64,000 bases of DNA from Seonamhaeicola sp. ML3 (GCF_023273855.1 NZ_CP096884.1:3286001-3350000), one strand, 5' to 3'; counted from the stretch's first letter, positions 33,112 to 41,891 are shown. Notes: a model not told the origin generated them from the letters alone. Translations and numbers: made by a program.

Positions 33112-34104
33112 TTAAGCCGCATATTGTTTCAATAACACATAGGGTGTTCCTCTTTTTACAACAGCAAAAGCTCTAGCTAAAAGTTTATTTCTAACATTGT
33201 TCAAAGCAATCATTTTTGGTTTTCCTTCAGCTACTTTAGATTTATAATACAACCTTAGTTCCTGGTCATGTTGTATGGCAGAAATACTAGCCATACTCAA
33301 TAAACTTTTCATTTTCCTATCTCCAAGATAATGACATTTTTTACGTCTGTGAATACTTGTTCCTGAACCATATTCAAATGGTGCCAGTCCGCAATAACTT
33401 GAAAACTGCCTCCATGATTTAAAGCGCTTGAAATTGTGAGTATGATATATTAATTGGCAAGCTAAAACAAAACCAATCCCTTTCATAGACAACAATAACT
33501 TAAAACTTTTATTAAGAGACTCTTCCTTTGTTATTAGCTCATACAAGCGTGTCTCTGTTGCTTTTATTTGTTTTGACAGATAATCTATACTTCTCTTAAG
33601 GACAGTACAACAAACATCTGTAGAGGGGCTGTTCAGCAACTGCTGAGTTTCTTTAAGTGTTCCAATAAGACCAGCTCTATTTCTAACCAATTGGTCTCTT
33701 AAGCCTATCAACCTTCCCATTTCCTGAAATACAACACCCCTTAACTTACTAGGCTCTAATTCCTCTCTATACAACCAGGCATATCTAGCTATAATACCAG
33801 CATCTATTTTATCACTTTTCTCCCTTACCAGTCCACTGGAACGTTTAATTGTGATTGGACTCTCTTCTACATAAGGAACTGCCTTTTGACTTAGATGAGT
33901 AGCTAACTTTAGAGAATAGTTCCCTGTGTTTTCAAAACAATAAAAAACACGACTTCCCTCAGTTACTTTTTCTACCCACTTAAACATCCCCAAATACCCT
34001 TTGTAATCATTGTTAAACACTTTGTGTGCACCCGCTATGTGACATTTTACATCAATAGTCTTTTTTGATACATCAATCCCTACTGCTTCTTGATAATTTT
34101 TCAT
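33112..34104 (-). CDS. IS110-family transposase (DEDD recombinase)
   Basis: 330 residues. N-terminal RuvC-like domain: D in AVGIDVSKKTID, E in CFENTGNYS, and the pair in EKSDKIDAGIIARYAW. The C-terminal Transposase_20 domain has LLSMKGIGFVLACQLI, SYCGLAPFEYGSGTS and the region with the conserved catalytic Ser. It acts with a bridge RNA in characterised relatives. Appears intact. Confidence 0.92.
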   Translation of the reverse strand: MKNYQEAVGIDVSKKTIDVKCHIAGAHKVFNNDYKGYLGMFKWVEKVTEGSRVFYCFENTGNYSLKLATHLSQKAVPYVEESPITIKRSSGLVREKSDKIDAGIIARYAWLYREELEPSKLRGVVFQEMGRLIGLRDQLVRNRAGLIGTLKETQQLLNSPSTDVCCTVLKRSIDYLSKQIKATETRLYELITKEESLNKSFKLLLSMKGIGFVLACQLIYHTHNFKRFKSWRQFSSYCGLAPFEYGSGTSIHRRKKCHYLGDRKMKSLLSMASISAIQHDQELRLYYKSKVAEGKPKMIALNNVRNKLLARAFAVVKRGTPYVLLKQYAA

Positions 34105-34297
34105 ACTTTTAAAATTAGAACAATTAATATTGTTGCTTTAACTATTTCCTTTGGTGGGTTCTTAACAACCTGGTATTCCAATTAGTTCTTTGCAACCTTT
34201 AGAAGAAAAGAGGACTGGTACGTCTAATAAGCCATTAACTTGAAGACCGTTTTAGTTCTCCTCTTTTCTTCTATTAAATTAATAATTCAAAGTAAAG
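34105..34297 (-). ncRNA. Candidate IS110 bridge RNA
   Basis: Lies upstream of the transposase, where IS110-group bridge RNAs are encoded. A 14-bp perfect stem AGAAGAAAAGAGGA/TCCTCTTTTCTTCT (34201/34258) encloses a loop carrying TACG (34219-34222) and AGACCGT (34244-34250), the same bases that flank the insertion point (33070-33073 and 34299-34305). A second segment GTATTCCAA (34173-34181) equals the element's end at 33073-33081. The matches fit target and donor guides. Confidence 0.55.
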
Positions 34298-34368
34298 GAG
34301 ACCGTAGAGTAACAAAAACTCCAATTAATCGTCATACAAAAAACATAACTAAAAAATCACAATATTTA

Positions 34369-35544
34369 ATGAAATATCTAATATCTATATGCCTAACATT
34401 AGTATTAATTTTTCCCAATATGGGAATGGCATGCAGTATGTACAAACTAACACAAAACGGGAAAACTATAGTCGGTAACAATGAAGATTGGACTAGCCCA
34501 AATGGTCAATTTTGGTTTGAACCTGGCGAAGAAAACGCATTTGGTGTAATGTATATGGGGTTCTTAAATAATTTTGCCCAAGGAGCAATTAACGAAGCAG
34601 GTTTAATGTTTGACGGGTTTTGGGAGCCCTATTTAGTAGTAAAAAACACAAAAGATAAATTAGAAATCCCGATACAAGATGCCTTAAAAAAAGTAATGCA
34701 AACCATGAGTAGTGTTGAAGAAGTGCAGTCTTATTTTAATACAATTAACCTAACAATACTAGAAAATGGACAGCTGGTTTTTGTTGATAAATCAGGGACA
34801 TATTTAATAATAGAAGGTGATAATATGTTTTTGGGGAATGAAGCTGAAAAAACCTTTTCCAACTTCTACTATTCGCAAATTAATTCTTTGGAAGATGTAG
34901 AATTGCCCTATTTTCAGAAAGGGCAAAATTTTTTAGCAAAAACCCAAAAAGTAGGGTCTATGAAATATTGTGTTGAGGCAATGGCAAACTTTGCGCAGTC
35001 TGGAGGTATCGCACCAACACAATACACCACAATTTATGATTTAAATACTTTAAAAATTAGAGTTCATTTGTTCCACGATTATTCCAATTATATCGAAATA
35101 GATTTAATCTCTGAATTACAAAAAGGGAATCAACGTAAAATGATTGCCGAACTATTCCCGAAAAATTCTAAAGGTTACATACACCACAAAAAATATAATA
35201 ATCCTGAACACCCAACTTTACTCTTAGAAGAATTAATAGGAGACTACGAATTAACCGAACAAGATTTTCTGAACCAAGGTTTTAATAATATTATTAATGA
35301 TTTAGGGTATGAATGGCTTATGCAGATTAAAAACCCAAAAGCAGCAATCAAAGTTTTTAAATATGGTTTAAGCCTTATGCCGAATAATGCAAATTTATAT
35401 GACAGTCTTGGAGAAGCATATTATCTAAGTGATGATTTGAATAACGCCATAAAAAATTATGCTCAATCATTAGCACTTAATCCAGAAAATAAAAATGCCA
35501 TTGCAATGATTTCTAAAATAAATCAGTTGAGAATAGAAAAGTAA
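34369..35544 (+). CDS. Secreted Ntn-type linear amide C-N hydrolase with C-terminal TPR
   Basis: 391 residues from ATG 34369 (a longer reading from 34240 runs into the IS110 end). Signal peptide MKYLISICLTLVLIFPNMGMA, after which the mature protein would begin with Cys (CSMYKLTQNGKTIVGNNEDW), the N-terminal nucleophile arrangement of choloylglycine-hydrolase and acyltransferase relatives. NEAGLMFDGFWEPY follows near residue 80. The C-terminus has TPR-like repeats (LYDSLGEAYYLSDDLNNAIKNY). Substrate unknown. It begins 64 bases after the decayed site end GTAGAGTAAC. Confidence 0.65.
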   Translation: MKYLISICLTLVLIFPNMGMACSMYKLTQNGKTIVGNNEDWTSPNGQFWFEPGEENAFGVMYMGFLNNFAQGAINEAGLMFDGFWEPYLVVKNTKDKLEIPIQDALKKVMQTMSSVEEVQSYFNTINLTILENGQLVFVDKSGTYLIIEGDNMFLGNEAEKTFSNFYYSQINSLEDVELPYFQKGQNFLAKTQKVGSMKYCVEAMANFAQSGGIAPTQYTTIYDLNTLKIRVHLFHDYSNYIEIDLISELQKGNQRKMIAELFPKNSKGYIHHKKYNNPEHPTLLLEELIGDYELTEQDFLNQGFNNIINDLGYEWLMQIKNPKAAIKVFKYGLSLMPNNANLYDSLGEAYYLSDDLNNAIKNYAQSLALNPENKNAIAMISKINQLRIEK

Positions 35545-35584
35545 TTGAAAATAAAAAAAACTATTAAAAGCATTCTATAAAACG

Positions 35585-35632
35585 ACAATTGGAGCGATTC
35601 CTGGCCTTCTACACTCATACGCAACCGTAGGC
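35585..35632 (+). repeat. Degenerate remnant of a cassette site
   Basis: CTCATACGCAACCGTAGGCA at about 35613-35632 resembles the right end of the other sites (TCATATACCAACCGTTACC). No convincing left arm is seen, so the site appears decayed. Confidence 0.3.
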
Positions 35633-35725
35633 ACAATTTGGTAAAAAATGTAACCCCAAATAAAAAACATAAGTCCTTAAATAAAATCTTCTCACCAATT
35701 ATATTGACCCATTTTTACTAACAAC

Positions 35726-36268
35726 ATGAAAAACTTCATTAGCATAATTTTATTTAATATCCTAATTTCTAATTCACCGACTTATTTAAATGCTCAATCT
35801 ATTATTAAATGGTCTAAAGAAACTAAACTGGATTGGTCGGATTTCAAAGCTCCACCAAATACAGATATTATTGAATATGCTCAAACATCATACAAAATAG
35901 AAATTGTGCCATCTGATGTCTTAGTAGATCAAAACAATAATATCCAAAACTATCAATCTCTTAGTGTTGTTGCTAATTTTTATCCTAATCATTCCTGGGT
36001 TTTTAAAAAGGATAATTATTTACTCAAACACGAACAACTACATTTTGATATTGCTGGATTATACGCTCTTAAAATGACGGTGGAATTTGACAAATTAAAA
36101 AGGAACAAAATTGCGGATTTCGATTCTTACATGGACATCTATAAAAAATTGTGGGCAGAATGTCGGAATATTCAAAAAAGATACGACAAAGAAACTAATC
36201 ATGGACTATTAGCTGACATAAACAATAAGTGGATAGAAGAAATCACAACTCAAATCAATAATATTTAA
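35726..36268 (+). CDS. Secreted DUF922-like putative metalloprotease
   Basis: 180 residues. Signal peptide ending LNAQS; then IIKWSKETKLDWSDFKAPPNTD, typical of the DUF922 opening. LLKHEQLHFDIAGLYALKM holds an HExxH-like HEQLH zinc motif. Probably a periplasmic or secreted zinc-dependent peptidase. No cassette site follows it, so it may belong to the island backbone. Confidence 0.65.
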   Translation: MKNFISIILFNILISNSPTYLNAQSIIKWSKETKLDWSDFKAPPNTDIIEYAQTSYKIEIVPSDVLVDQNNNIQNYQSLSVVANFYPNHSWVFKKDNYLLKHEQLHFDIAGLYALKMTVEFDKLKRNKIADFDSYMDIYKKLWAECRNIQKRYDKETNHGLLADINNKWIEEITTQINNI

Positions 36269-36578
36269 AAAATATTTACAAGAGTGATAATAATTAATTT
36301 CTTCCAATTTCACCAATTCCAATAGCTTAAAAAAAATTATTCGCCCCAGTTTACTTTTTCAAATTTTTATTTTTTTTTGAATTTTAAATTAGAAAATTCA
36401 AAAAACATATGGTTGTAAAATTTCTAAATTCTTGTATTTCCAAGCATTTTTTTGTTTAAATTGCCTTCGTAATTATTGATTAACTCAAGGTCAAAACTGC
36501 ATACGTTTTTGCATACGATTTTATAAAATAAGGGCTTATGAACCCGTGTAAAACCGCATTAGCAAAGGAATTACCTGA
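36269..36578. other. Non-coding right end of the island
   Basis: 310 bases, very AT-rich, with no credible gene. The only structure seen is the pair of GCATACG repeats at 36499-36522. Confidence 0.6.
36499..36522 (+). repeat. Putative integrase arm-type sites, right end
   Basis: GCATACGTTTTT (36499-36510) and GCATACGATTTT (36511-36522) are adjacent and in the same orientation as the left-end pair; they lie 57-80 bases inside the right att repeat. Confidence 0.55.
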
Positions 36579-36624
36579 ATTCATAACCCGGAGGTCTCGA
36601 GTTCAAATCTCGATCTCGCTACAA
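36579..36624 (+). repeat. Right attachment site of the tRNA-Met island
   Basis: Perfect 46-base copy of 2499-2544 (3' part of tRNA-Met). The 5' half of the tRNA is absent, so this copy is not a functional tRNA. Confidence 0.93.
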
Positions 36625-36628
36625 TATT

Positions 36629-36658
36629 AAAGCTTGGTAAAACTATACCAAGCTTTTT
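36629..36658 (+). terminator. Original terminator of tRNA-Met
   Basis: AAAGCTTGGTA/TACCAAGCTTT stem and T run, 5 bases after the right att repeat; displaced from the tRNA gene by the island. Confidence 0.8.
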
Positions 36659-36713
36659 GTTTTACGATAGTTTTTATGTATCCAATAAATACTATCTATA
36701 CCGGTCATTTACT

Positions 36714-36745
36714 TGCCATATAGTCCTACCAAATAGCCAATAAAT
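36714..36745 (-). pseudogene. Relic of the island zinc-ribbon gene, outside the island
   Basis: TGCCATATAGTCCTACCAAA continues TAGCCAA and matches the 3' end of the gene at 4897-5283 (4906 on) at about 24 of 27 positions. Read on the minus strand it gives a W-stop-DYMA version of the protein's WQDYMAMK end. It suggests an earlier related element once occupied this site. Confidence 0.5.
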
Positions 36746-36821
36746 AACTCATATAATGTTAACGACAACATACCTTTAAATAAAAGCGGAATGCAAAATC
36801 TACCTTAACAAAATTAAAAGG

Positions 36822-37424
36822 TTATTTTTTCTTGTATGCCTTTACTCCAGCTTCTATTTTAACTCTTAAATAATTTTGCCTAGGAACTACCGGACATGAA
36901 TACTTCGAATTATAGGCGCAATATGGGTTATATGCTGTATTAAAATCAATAACCATAGTATCCCCTTCTGGGATTCTAGCTTCAATGTAACGTCCACCTC
37001 CGTAACTTTCTTCACCGTTCGTTTCATCTAAAAAGGGTAAGAATAGATAATCTTCATAACCCTCTTTTTCTAGTAATCCTTGGTTTTGATAGATGTTCAA
37101 CTTTAAATCTTTTCCTTTTATAGTAAAGGATAACTCTCCATATTTCACATACAGCGGACGCCTGTTTGTGGTTGTTTTCATTTTAAAAGGTTTTTCGTTT
37201 GGGGTTCTTTTAAAACTAGCTGTAACCACATAGATAGAATCAAACTTAAAGAATTCTAAAGCTGTAAAATGCTTTCTGTCTTTCTCAGTTAACGGAGTTT
37301 CTGTAGCATCTTTAAATTGGGCATTCATCTCTCGTTGAAACTCAGTTTCTCCTTGTATTGGCCTTTTGTCTTGACCACAAGAAATGAAAGATACAAACAA
37401 CAAAAGTAGGGTTAGGTTTCGCAT
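36822..37424 (-). CDS. DUF1684 family lipoprotein
   Basis: 200 residues. Lipoprotein signal MRNLTLLLLFVSFISCGQDK. The conserved DUF1684 core is visible: FQREMNAQFKDATETPLTEKDRK, then GGGRYIEARIPEGDTMVIDFN and AYNPYCAYNSKYSCPVVPRQNYL near the C-terminus. Molecular function unknown. First core gene after the island. Confidence 0.85.
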   Translation of the reverse strand: MRNLTLLLLFVSFISCGQDKRPIQGETEFQREMNAQFKDATETPLTEKDRKHFTALEFFKFDSIYVVTASFKRTPNEKPFKMKTTTNRRPLYVKYGELSFTIKGKDLKLNIYQNQGLLEKEGYEDYLFLPFLDETNGEESYGGGRYIEARIPEGDTMVIDFNTAYNPYCAYNSKYSCPVVPRQNYLRVKIEAGVKAYKKK

Positions 37425-37620
37425 AAGTAATTTATTTTCTTTCGTTCAAATGTACAACTTAAGAATATTTTACATAGCTTTGAACTTTCAAAAGAATTTA
37501 ATAATGAGACATTACGTCGCAATTTGTAGAAAGCAATGGATGATTTCCTTAACCAAAAAGGAAACATGTCGGGCTTGTTATATATTGTGATTATATGTTA
37601 ATATAAAATATTGCAATGTT

Positions 37621-37653
37621 AAAAAGTCCGACTTCACAGTCGGACTTTTTTTT
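37621..37653 (+). terminator. Rho-independent terminator
   Basis: AAGTCCGACT-TCAC-AGTCGGACTT followed by a T run, in the gap before the MFS gene; no gene is visible directly upstream on this strand. Confidence 0.8.
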
Positions 37654-37709
37654 TGACTGTCAACCGTTCAATTAAATCAATTTATTTATGACTTAGAAAA
37701 TTAGAAATC

Positions 37710-38966
37710 ATGAAAACACTATTTAATAACTATGTAAATACTTTTAAAGGACTTTCGAAAGAAGTATGGTGGTTAGCTCTCATCACACTCATTAACAGAG
37801 CTGGCACCATGGTTATACCATTTTTATCCTTATACCTAACCAAGAGTTTAAATTTCTCCGTAAGCGGTGAAGTGGCCTGGATAATGAGTGCTTTTGGTTT
37901 AGGTTCGGTAGTGGGATCATGGCTTGGAGGGAGATTAACCGACCTCATAGGCTATTACAAAGTAATGACATACAGCTTAGTGAGTACGGGACTTCTATTT
38001 ATTGCTTTACAATTCTTGGATACCTTTGTTTCATTCTGTTTTGGTATTTTTTTGGTAATGCTTGTGGCAGACACCTTTAGACCTGCCATGTTTGTAGCAT
38101 TAAGTGCCTACAGTAAACCAGAAAACAAGACACGTTCTGTAACACTAATTCGTTTGGCCATAAACTTAGGGTTTTCGGCAGGACCGGCTATAGGTGGACT
38201 CATCATCACCACCATGGGTTATAGTGGCTTATTTTGGGTAGATGGTATAACTTGTATTTTAGCTACATTGGTGTTAATCAATGTACTGAATCCGAAATCC
38301 ACAAAACCGTTAGATGATATAAAAGTTGAAAATCCAAAATCGGCTTATGGAGATAAAGCCTTCATCATTTTCCTGTTTGCTATGATGTTTTTTGGTATTG
38401 TATTCTTGCAATACTTTTCAACCATGCCAATTTACTACAAAGAGGCTCATTTTTTAACAGAACTAGAAATTGGTGTGTTGTTAGGGGCAAATGGATTTTT
38501 AATTTTCCTATTTGAAATGCCTCTAATAAAATGGTTAGAAAACACAAGATTTACAAAAACAGGACTGATGATTTTTGGTGCTATTTTAACAGGTCTTAGC
38601 TTTGTAATCTTAAATTTCACCAGTTGGACGGGTGTTTTGATTTTAGGAATGCTTTTAATGACTTTTGGGGAAATGATAGCCTTCCCCTTCTCTAACGCTT
38701 TTGCAATGGATAGGGCTAAAAAAGGCAACCAAGGCGAGTATATGGCTTTATACAGTATTGCATTTTCTATAGCTCATATTTTTGGTCATAACCTTGGTTT
38801 ACAACTAATTGATAATATGGGCTTTGACAATACTTGGTTAATAATAACCAGTTTATCTGGGTTGTGTGTGTTTTTATTATTCTTTTTAAGACGTTATTTA
38901 AATGTTAAAAAGAGAAAAAAACAACAAGTTATTGAAACTGAGGAAGAAGAAATACTATGGATTTAA
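37710..38966 (+). CDS. MFS transporter
   Basis: 418 residues with about 12 membrane segments. MFS signature between helices 2 and 3: GSWLGGRLTDLIGYYKVM. Resembles multidrug or sugar-type efflux members of the family; substrate not determinable. The stop overlaps the start of the VOC reading frame (ATG at 38957), so the two were one operon. Confidence 0.88.
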   Translation: MKTLFNNYVNTFKGLSKEVWWLALITLINRAGTMVIPFLSLYLTKSLNFSVSGEVAWIMSAFGLGSVVGSWLGGRLTDLIGYYKVMTYSLVSTGLLFIALQFLDTFVSFCFGIFLVMLVADTFRPAMFVALSAYSKPENKTRSVTLIRLAINLGFSAGPAIGGLIITTMGYSGLFWVDGITCILATLVLINVLNPKSTKPLDDIKVENPKSAYGDKAFIIFLFAMMFFGIVFLQYFSTMPIYYKEAHFLTELEIGVLLGANGFLIFLFEMPLIKWLENTRFTKTGLMIFGAILTGLSFVILNFTSWTGVLILGMLLMTFGEMIAFPFSNAFAMDRAKKGNQGEYMALYSIAFSIAHIFGHNLGLQLIDNMGFDNTWLIITSLSGLCVFLLFFLRRYLNVKKRKKQQVIETEEEEILWI

Positions 38967-39335
38967 ACCAAATTACAATTCCTTCTATAAATGTTGCTAA
39001 AGCAACTGAATTTTACCAAACCTTGGGGTTGCGGCTTATTGTGGACGCACTCCCAAGGTATGTAAGATTAGAATGCCCTAAGGGTAACAGTACGTTCTCT
39101 ATACATGAGGTGGAGACACTACCAAAAAAGTGAAGGTATTTCAATATATTTTGAAGACGAAAATCTTGATGAACTCGTAAACGCTTTACAAAAAAAGGGA
39201 ATTACATTCTCTTCAATGCCAGAAGACAAACCATGGTTTTGGCGTGAAGCGCACTTAATTGACCCAGATGGAAATAAAATTATTTTGTTTAAGGCTGGTA
39301 AGAACAGGAAAAATCCACCTTGGCGAATATCATAA
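38957..39335 (+). pseudogene. Frameshifted VOC (glyoxalase/bleomycin-resistance) family gene
   Basis: The first frame from ATG 38957 gives MDLNQITIPSINVAKATEFY, running to a stop at 39131. The second frame continues the same fold with SEGISIYFEDENLDELVNAL to HLIDPDGNKIILFKAGK, ending at 39335. The break is in a run of six A's (39124-39129); removing one A restores one protein of about 125 residues. Either an inactivating mutation or a sequencing error. Confidence 0.8.
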
Positions 39336-39338
39336 TTA

Positions 39339-39782
39339 CTATTTAATGGGCTTTAACTCATTTTGTTTTACCACATCAGATAACACAATTTGAGTTTTGC
39401 TTTCACCATAAATAATAAGTTGATCGATAAAAGCCTCTAGATGTTTTTGGTTTTTTAGAACCACTTCCATTACAAAGTTCTCGTCTCCAGTAATACGGTA
39501 ACAGTTTACTACCTCATCGAATGTTTTAACCTTTTCTAAAAAAGGTTTTAGTTTACCCATGAAAGCTCTTAAGGTTACAATAGCTTTTAACTGATACCCT
39601 ATTTCAAAAGGAGAGACAACAGTTTTATAACCTTCTATTACCCCAAAATCTTCCATTTTTTTAATACGCTCTGAAACAGCAGGAGAACTAATACCAACTT
39701 GGCGTCCAATTTCGGCATTAGAGAGCCTGGAATTCTTCTGTAAACACCTTAAAATCTTTGTATTAAGTTCGTCTATTTGCAT
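39339..39782 (-). CDS. Lrp/AsnC family transcriptional regulator
   Basis: 147 residues. N-terminal HTH (DELNTKILRCLQKNSRLSNAEIGRQVGISSPAVSERIKKME) and a C-terminal RAM ligand-binding domain (FEIGYQLKAIVTLRAF ... VNCYRITGDENFVMEVV). Typical length. Converges with the VOC remnant. Confidence 0.93.
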   Translation of the reverse strand: MQIDELNTKILRCLQKNSRLSNAEIGRQVGISSPAVSERIKKMEDFGVIEGYKTVVSPFEIGYQLKAIVTLRAFMGKLKPFLEKVKTFDEVVNCYRITGDENFVMEVVLKNQKHLEAFIDQLIIYGESKTQIVLSDVVKQNELKPIK

Positions 39783-39890
39783 TTAAAGACATTAAATGTT
39801 AAAAACATATAATCTAAGGCAAAAATACAAAATTACTTTAAATATTAAAGTTGAATATAAAATCTTGTGAGTAATTTTGGGTAAATTGCA

Positions 39891-40301
39891 GTGAAATTTA
39901 GAAAGATGTTACACAATACCCCACCAAACCTATCGGAATTACCGATTTATAGAAAAGCCTTAGAGATTTTTGCGCTCTCTCAAAGTATTTCTACATACTT
40001 ACAAGACGATTTGGCACCACTTAAAGAAGATGGCTCTGAGGATTCTAGTATTTATTTTTCTGGGGATATTGTTCAACAGTCTGTATCATTAGCACCTGAG
40101 ATTGCCAATGCAGAACTGCAACGTCATTCTGAGAGAAAACACAAACATGTTGCTTCTCTTAAACAACTTACAAACTTACTCTATAGAAATTCTTATCGCT
40201 TAGAGAAATCCAGTAGTAATGGTAAAGATTTTTTACCCGTACTAAGAAATGAGCTTAAAAAATTTAAAAAATTACAGCGCAGCTGGATGCTGAGTTTATA
40301 G
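39891..40301 (+). CDS. Unknown helical protein
   Basis: 136 residues; mostly helical with LPIYRKALEIFALSQSISTYL and SIYFSGDIVQQSVSLAPEI, somewhat like four-helix-bundle proteins. No signal peptide. MLHN (39906) is an alternative start. Family not recognised. Confidence 0.6.
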   Translation: MKFRKMLHNTPPNLSELPIYRKALEIFALSQSISTYLQDDLAPLKEDGSEDSSIYFSGDIVQQSVSLAPEIANAELQRHSERKHKHVASLKQLTNLLYRNSYRLEKSSSNGKDFLPVLRNELKKFKKLQRSWMLSL

Positions 40302-40318
40302 ACGCTAATCTTAAATGT

Positions 40319-40810
40319 TTAATTTCCTTTCAATTTAAAAATAGCATTAAACGTCTTTTTTACATCGCCGTAAAAAGTGATGTCTAGATTTATACGCCAC
40401 CTAGTATCAGATATTTTTTCTCCTATTATAATACCCATTGGGTTAACATTCTTTTTGGCAGCATCTGGAAAGTAACAAAAACATGATTTTGAATAGGTAA
40501 CTTTTGCTGCAACTAACTCATCATCGGTAATTTTAAAACTATCATCGGTTGGGTCTATTTCAAAATAAATATAATCTGAAAAACCACCATCGTAAGCCAT
40601 GGCCTCTTCATCAAAATGATATTCGTAAACGAAAACTGTTTTATAGCCTTGAGAAACCACACCCCTTTTCATGTAAGAATCTGGTAGTTGTTCAACCTCT
40701 AACTTACTAGACTCAAAATAATTATACTCAAATCTTTCTTTATCTTTTTCTGAAATATTACAAGACAATATAAGTACAGAAAGAAGAAAAGGAAATATTA
40801 GTTTTTTCAT
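40319..40810 (-). CDS. Lipoprotein of unknown function
   Basis: 163 residues from MKKLIFPFLLSVLILSCN, a clear lipobox. A longer frame to 40873 lacks sense before the signal. Contains CFCYFPDAAKKNVNP and a beta-rich body; no family recognised. Confidence 0.68.
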   Translation of the reverse strand: MKKLIFPFLLSVLILSCNISEKDKERFEYNYFESSKLEVEQLPDSYMKRGVVSQGYKTVFVYEYHFDEEAMAYDGGFSDYIYFEIDPTDDSFKITDDELVAAKVTYSKSCFCYFPDAAKKNVNPMGIIIGEKISDTRWRINLDITFYGDVKKTFNAIFKLKGN

Positions 40811-41036
40811 CAACAACATAGTTTCTCTTAAGGATGCCAATAACTCCAATAGGTTGCGTAAAACCAATATCATCTTTTTGATTGGGTTTACTCATAATAA
40901 AAACAGCGATTTTTTCTATCCGATTTATTAAATATTCAAAAAAAGTATGTTATTGTACATTATTTTTAAAAATTAGAATTAAGATTAGCATTACTACTTT
41001 TTTAGGCTATTTTTACCAACTGAAATTTAGCACCTT

Positions 41037-41891
41037 ATGAATAAAATTACCATTTTAATAAACTGTAATGATCAACCAGGTATTATCGCTTCAATTACCA
41101 ACTTCATTGCGCATCATAATGGAAATATTGTATACATAGACCAGCATGTAGATCGCGAACAAAATATCTTTTTTATGAGATTGGAAAGTGAATTCACATC
41201 AGAAAGCTTTTCAACCGAAGCATTTAAAGGTGCTTTTAAAGATGTATTGGCAGATAAGTTTGAAATGAAATGGCGTATTTATTCCTCTGAAGTGAAACCT
41301 AAAATGGCACTTTTCATTTCCAAATACGATCACTGTTTATATGATTTATTGGGTCGCTACAATTCTGGAGAACTTAATTTAGAAATTCCTTTCATTATTA
41401 GTAATCATAATGACTTAAAGCCTATTGCTGATAACTTTAACATTCCTTTTTATCATATTCCAGTTACCAAGGAAACTAAAAGTGAGGCTGAAGACAAACA
41501 ATTAGAACTGCTTAACGAACATAAGATAGACTTTATAGTATTGGCAAGGTATATGCAGATAGTATCACCAAAACTAATTGATAAATACCCTAATAAAATA
41601 ATAAACATACATCATTCGTTCTTACCTGCTTTTGTTGGAGCCAAACCTTACCATTCTGCTTATAAACGTGGGGTAAAGATTATTGGTGCTACCAGCCACT
41701 ATGTTACCGAAGAGCTCGATGCTGGACCAATTATAGAACAGGATGTGGCTCGGGTTACTCATGCTCATTCCATATCAGATTTAATAGCAAAAGGACGAGA
41801 CCTTGAAAAAATTGTTTTGGCTAATGCCGTTAAACTTCATGCCGATAGAAAAGTGATGGTTTACAACAACAAAACTGTTATTTTTTCATAA
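41037..41891 (+). CDS. purU: Formyltetrahydrofolate deformylase
   Basis: 284 residues: N-terminal ACT domain (INCNDQPGIIASITNFIAHHNGNI) and a formyl transferase-fold hydrolase domain with SNHNDLKPIADNFNIPFYHI, LARYMQIVSPKLI, the IINIHHSFLPAFVGAKPYHSAY block (HH and active-site N/H) and ATSHYVTEELDAGPIIEQD. Hydrolyses 10-formyl-THF to THF and formate, balancing the one-carbon pool. Confidence 0.95.
   Translation: MNKITILINCNDQPGIIASITNFIAHHNGNIVYIDQHVDREQNIFFMRLESEFTSESFSTEAFKGAFKDVLADKFEMKWRIYSSEVKPKMALFISKYDHCLYDLLGRYNSGELNLEIPFIISNHNDLKPIADNFNIPFYHIPVTKETKSEAEDKQLELLNEHKIDFIVLARYMQIVSPKLIDKYPNKIINIHHSFLPAFVGAKPYHSAYKRGVKIIGATSHYVTEELDAGPIIEQDVARVTHAHSISDLIAKGRDLEKIVLANAVKLHADRKVMVYNNKTVIFS

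Larger units (their letters stand above)
33074..34297. mobile_element. IS110-family insertion sequence in site R16
   Basis: About 1.22 kb with a single transposase gene on the minus strand and a structured non-coding segment upstream of it. Left junction TTTCATATACG/TATTCC, right junction GTAAAG/GAGACCGTAG; joining the outsides with one shared G restores TATACGAGACCGT, the usual right end of a cassette site. There are no terminal inverted repeats, as normal for IS110. Boundaries are accurate to a few bases. Confidence 0.7.
2545..36624. mobile_element. Genomic island integrated in tRNA-Met (about 34 kb)
   Basis: Bounded by the 46-bp att repeats, with its integrase (2595-3923) directly inside the left end. 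It carries an integrase-linked unknown gene, a zinc-ribbon protein, a second recombinase with an integron-like cassette array, an IS110 element and two further secreted-protein genes. I see no relaxase, type IV secretion, replication or phage structural genes, so it is integrative but not evidently self-transmissible. Confidence 0.9.

Noticed and set aside
34241-34255. AAGACCGTTTTAG as the start of the cassette behind IS110
   Set aside because: It lies in the loop of the bridge-RNA-like stem; GAGACCGT at 34298 restores the split site far better.
2545-36624. Prophage or conjugative element
   Set aside because: No capsid, tail, relaxase or transfer genes visible.
39118-39133. Programmed -1 frameshift in the VOC gene (CCA-AAA-AAG)
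   Set aside because: The -1 frame soon stops and does not encode the rest; the homologous continuation needs a +1 shift, so mutation or error fits better.
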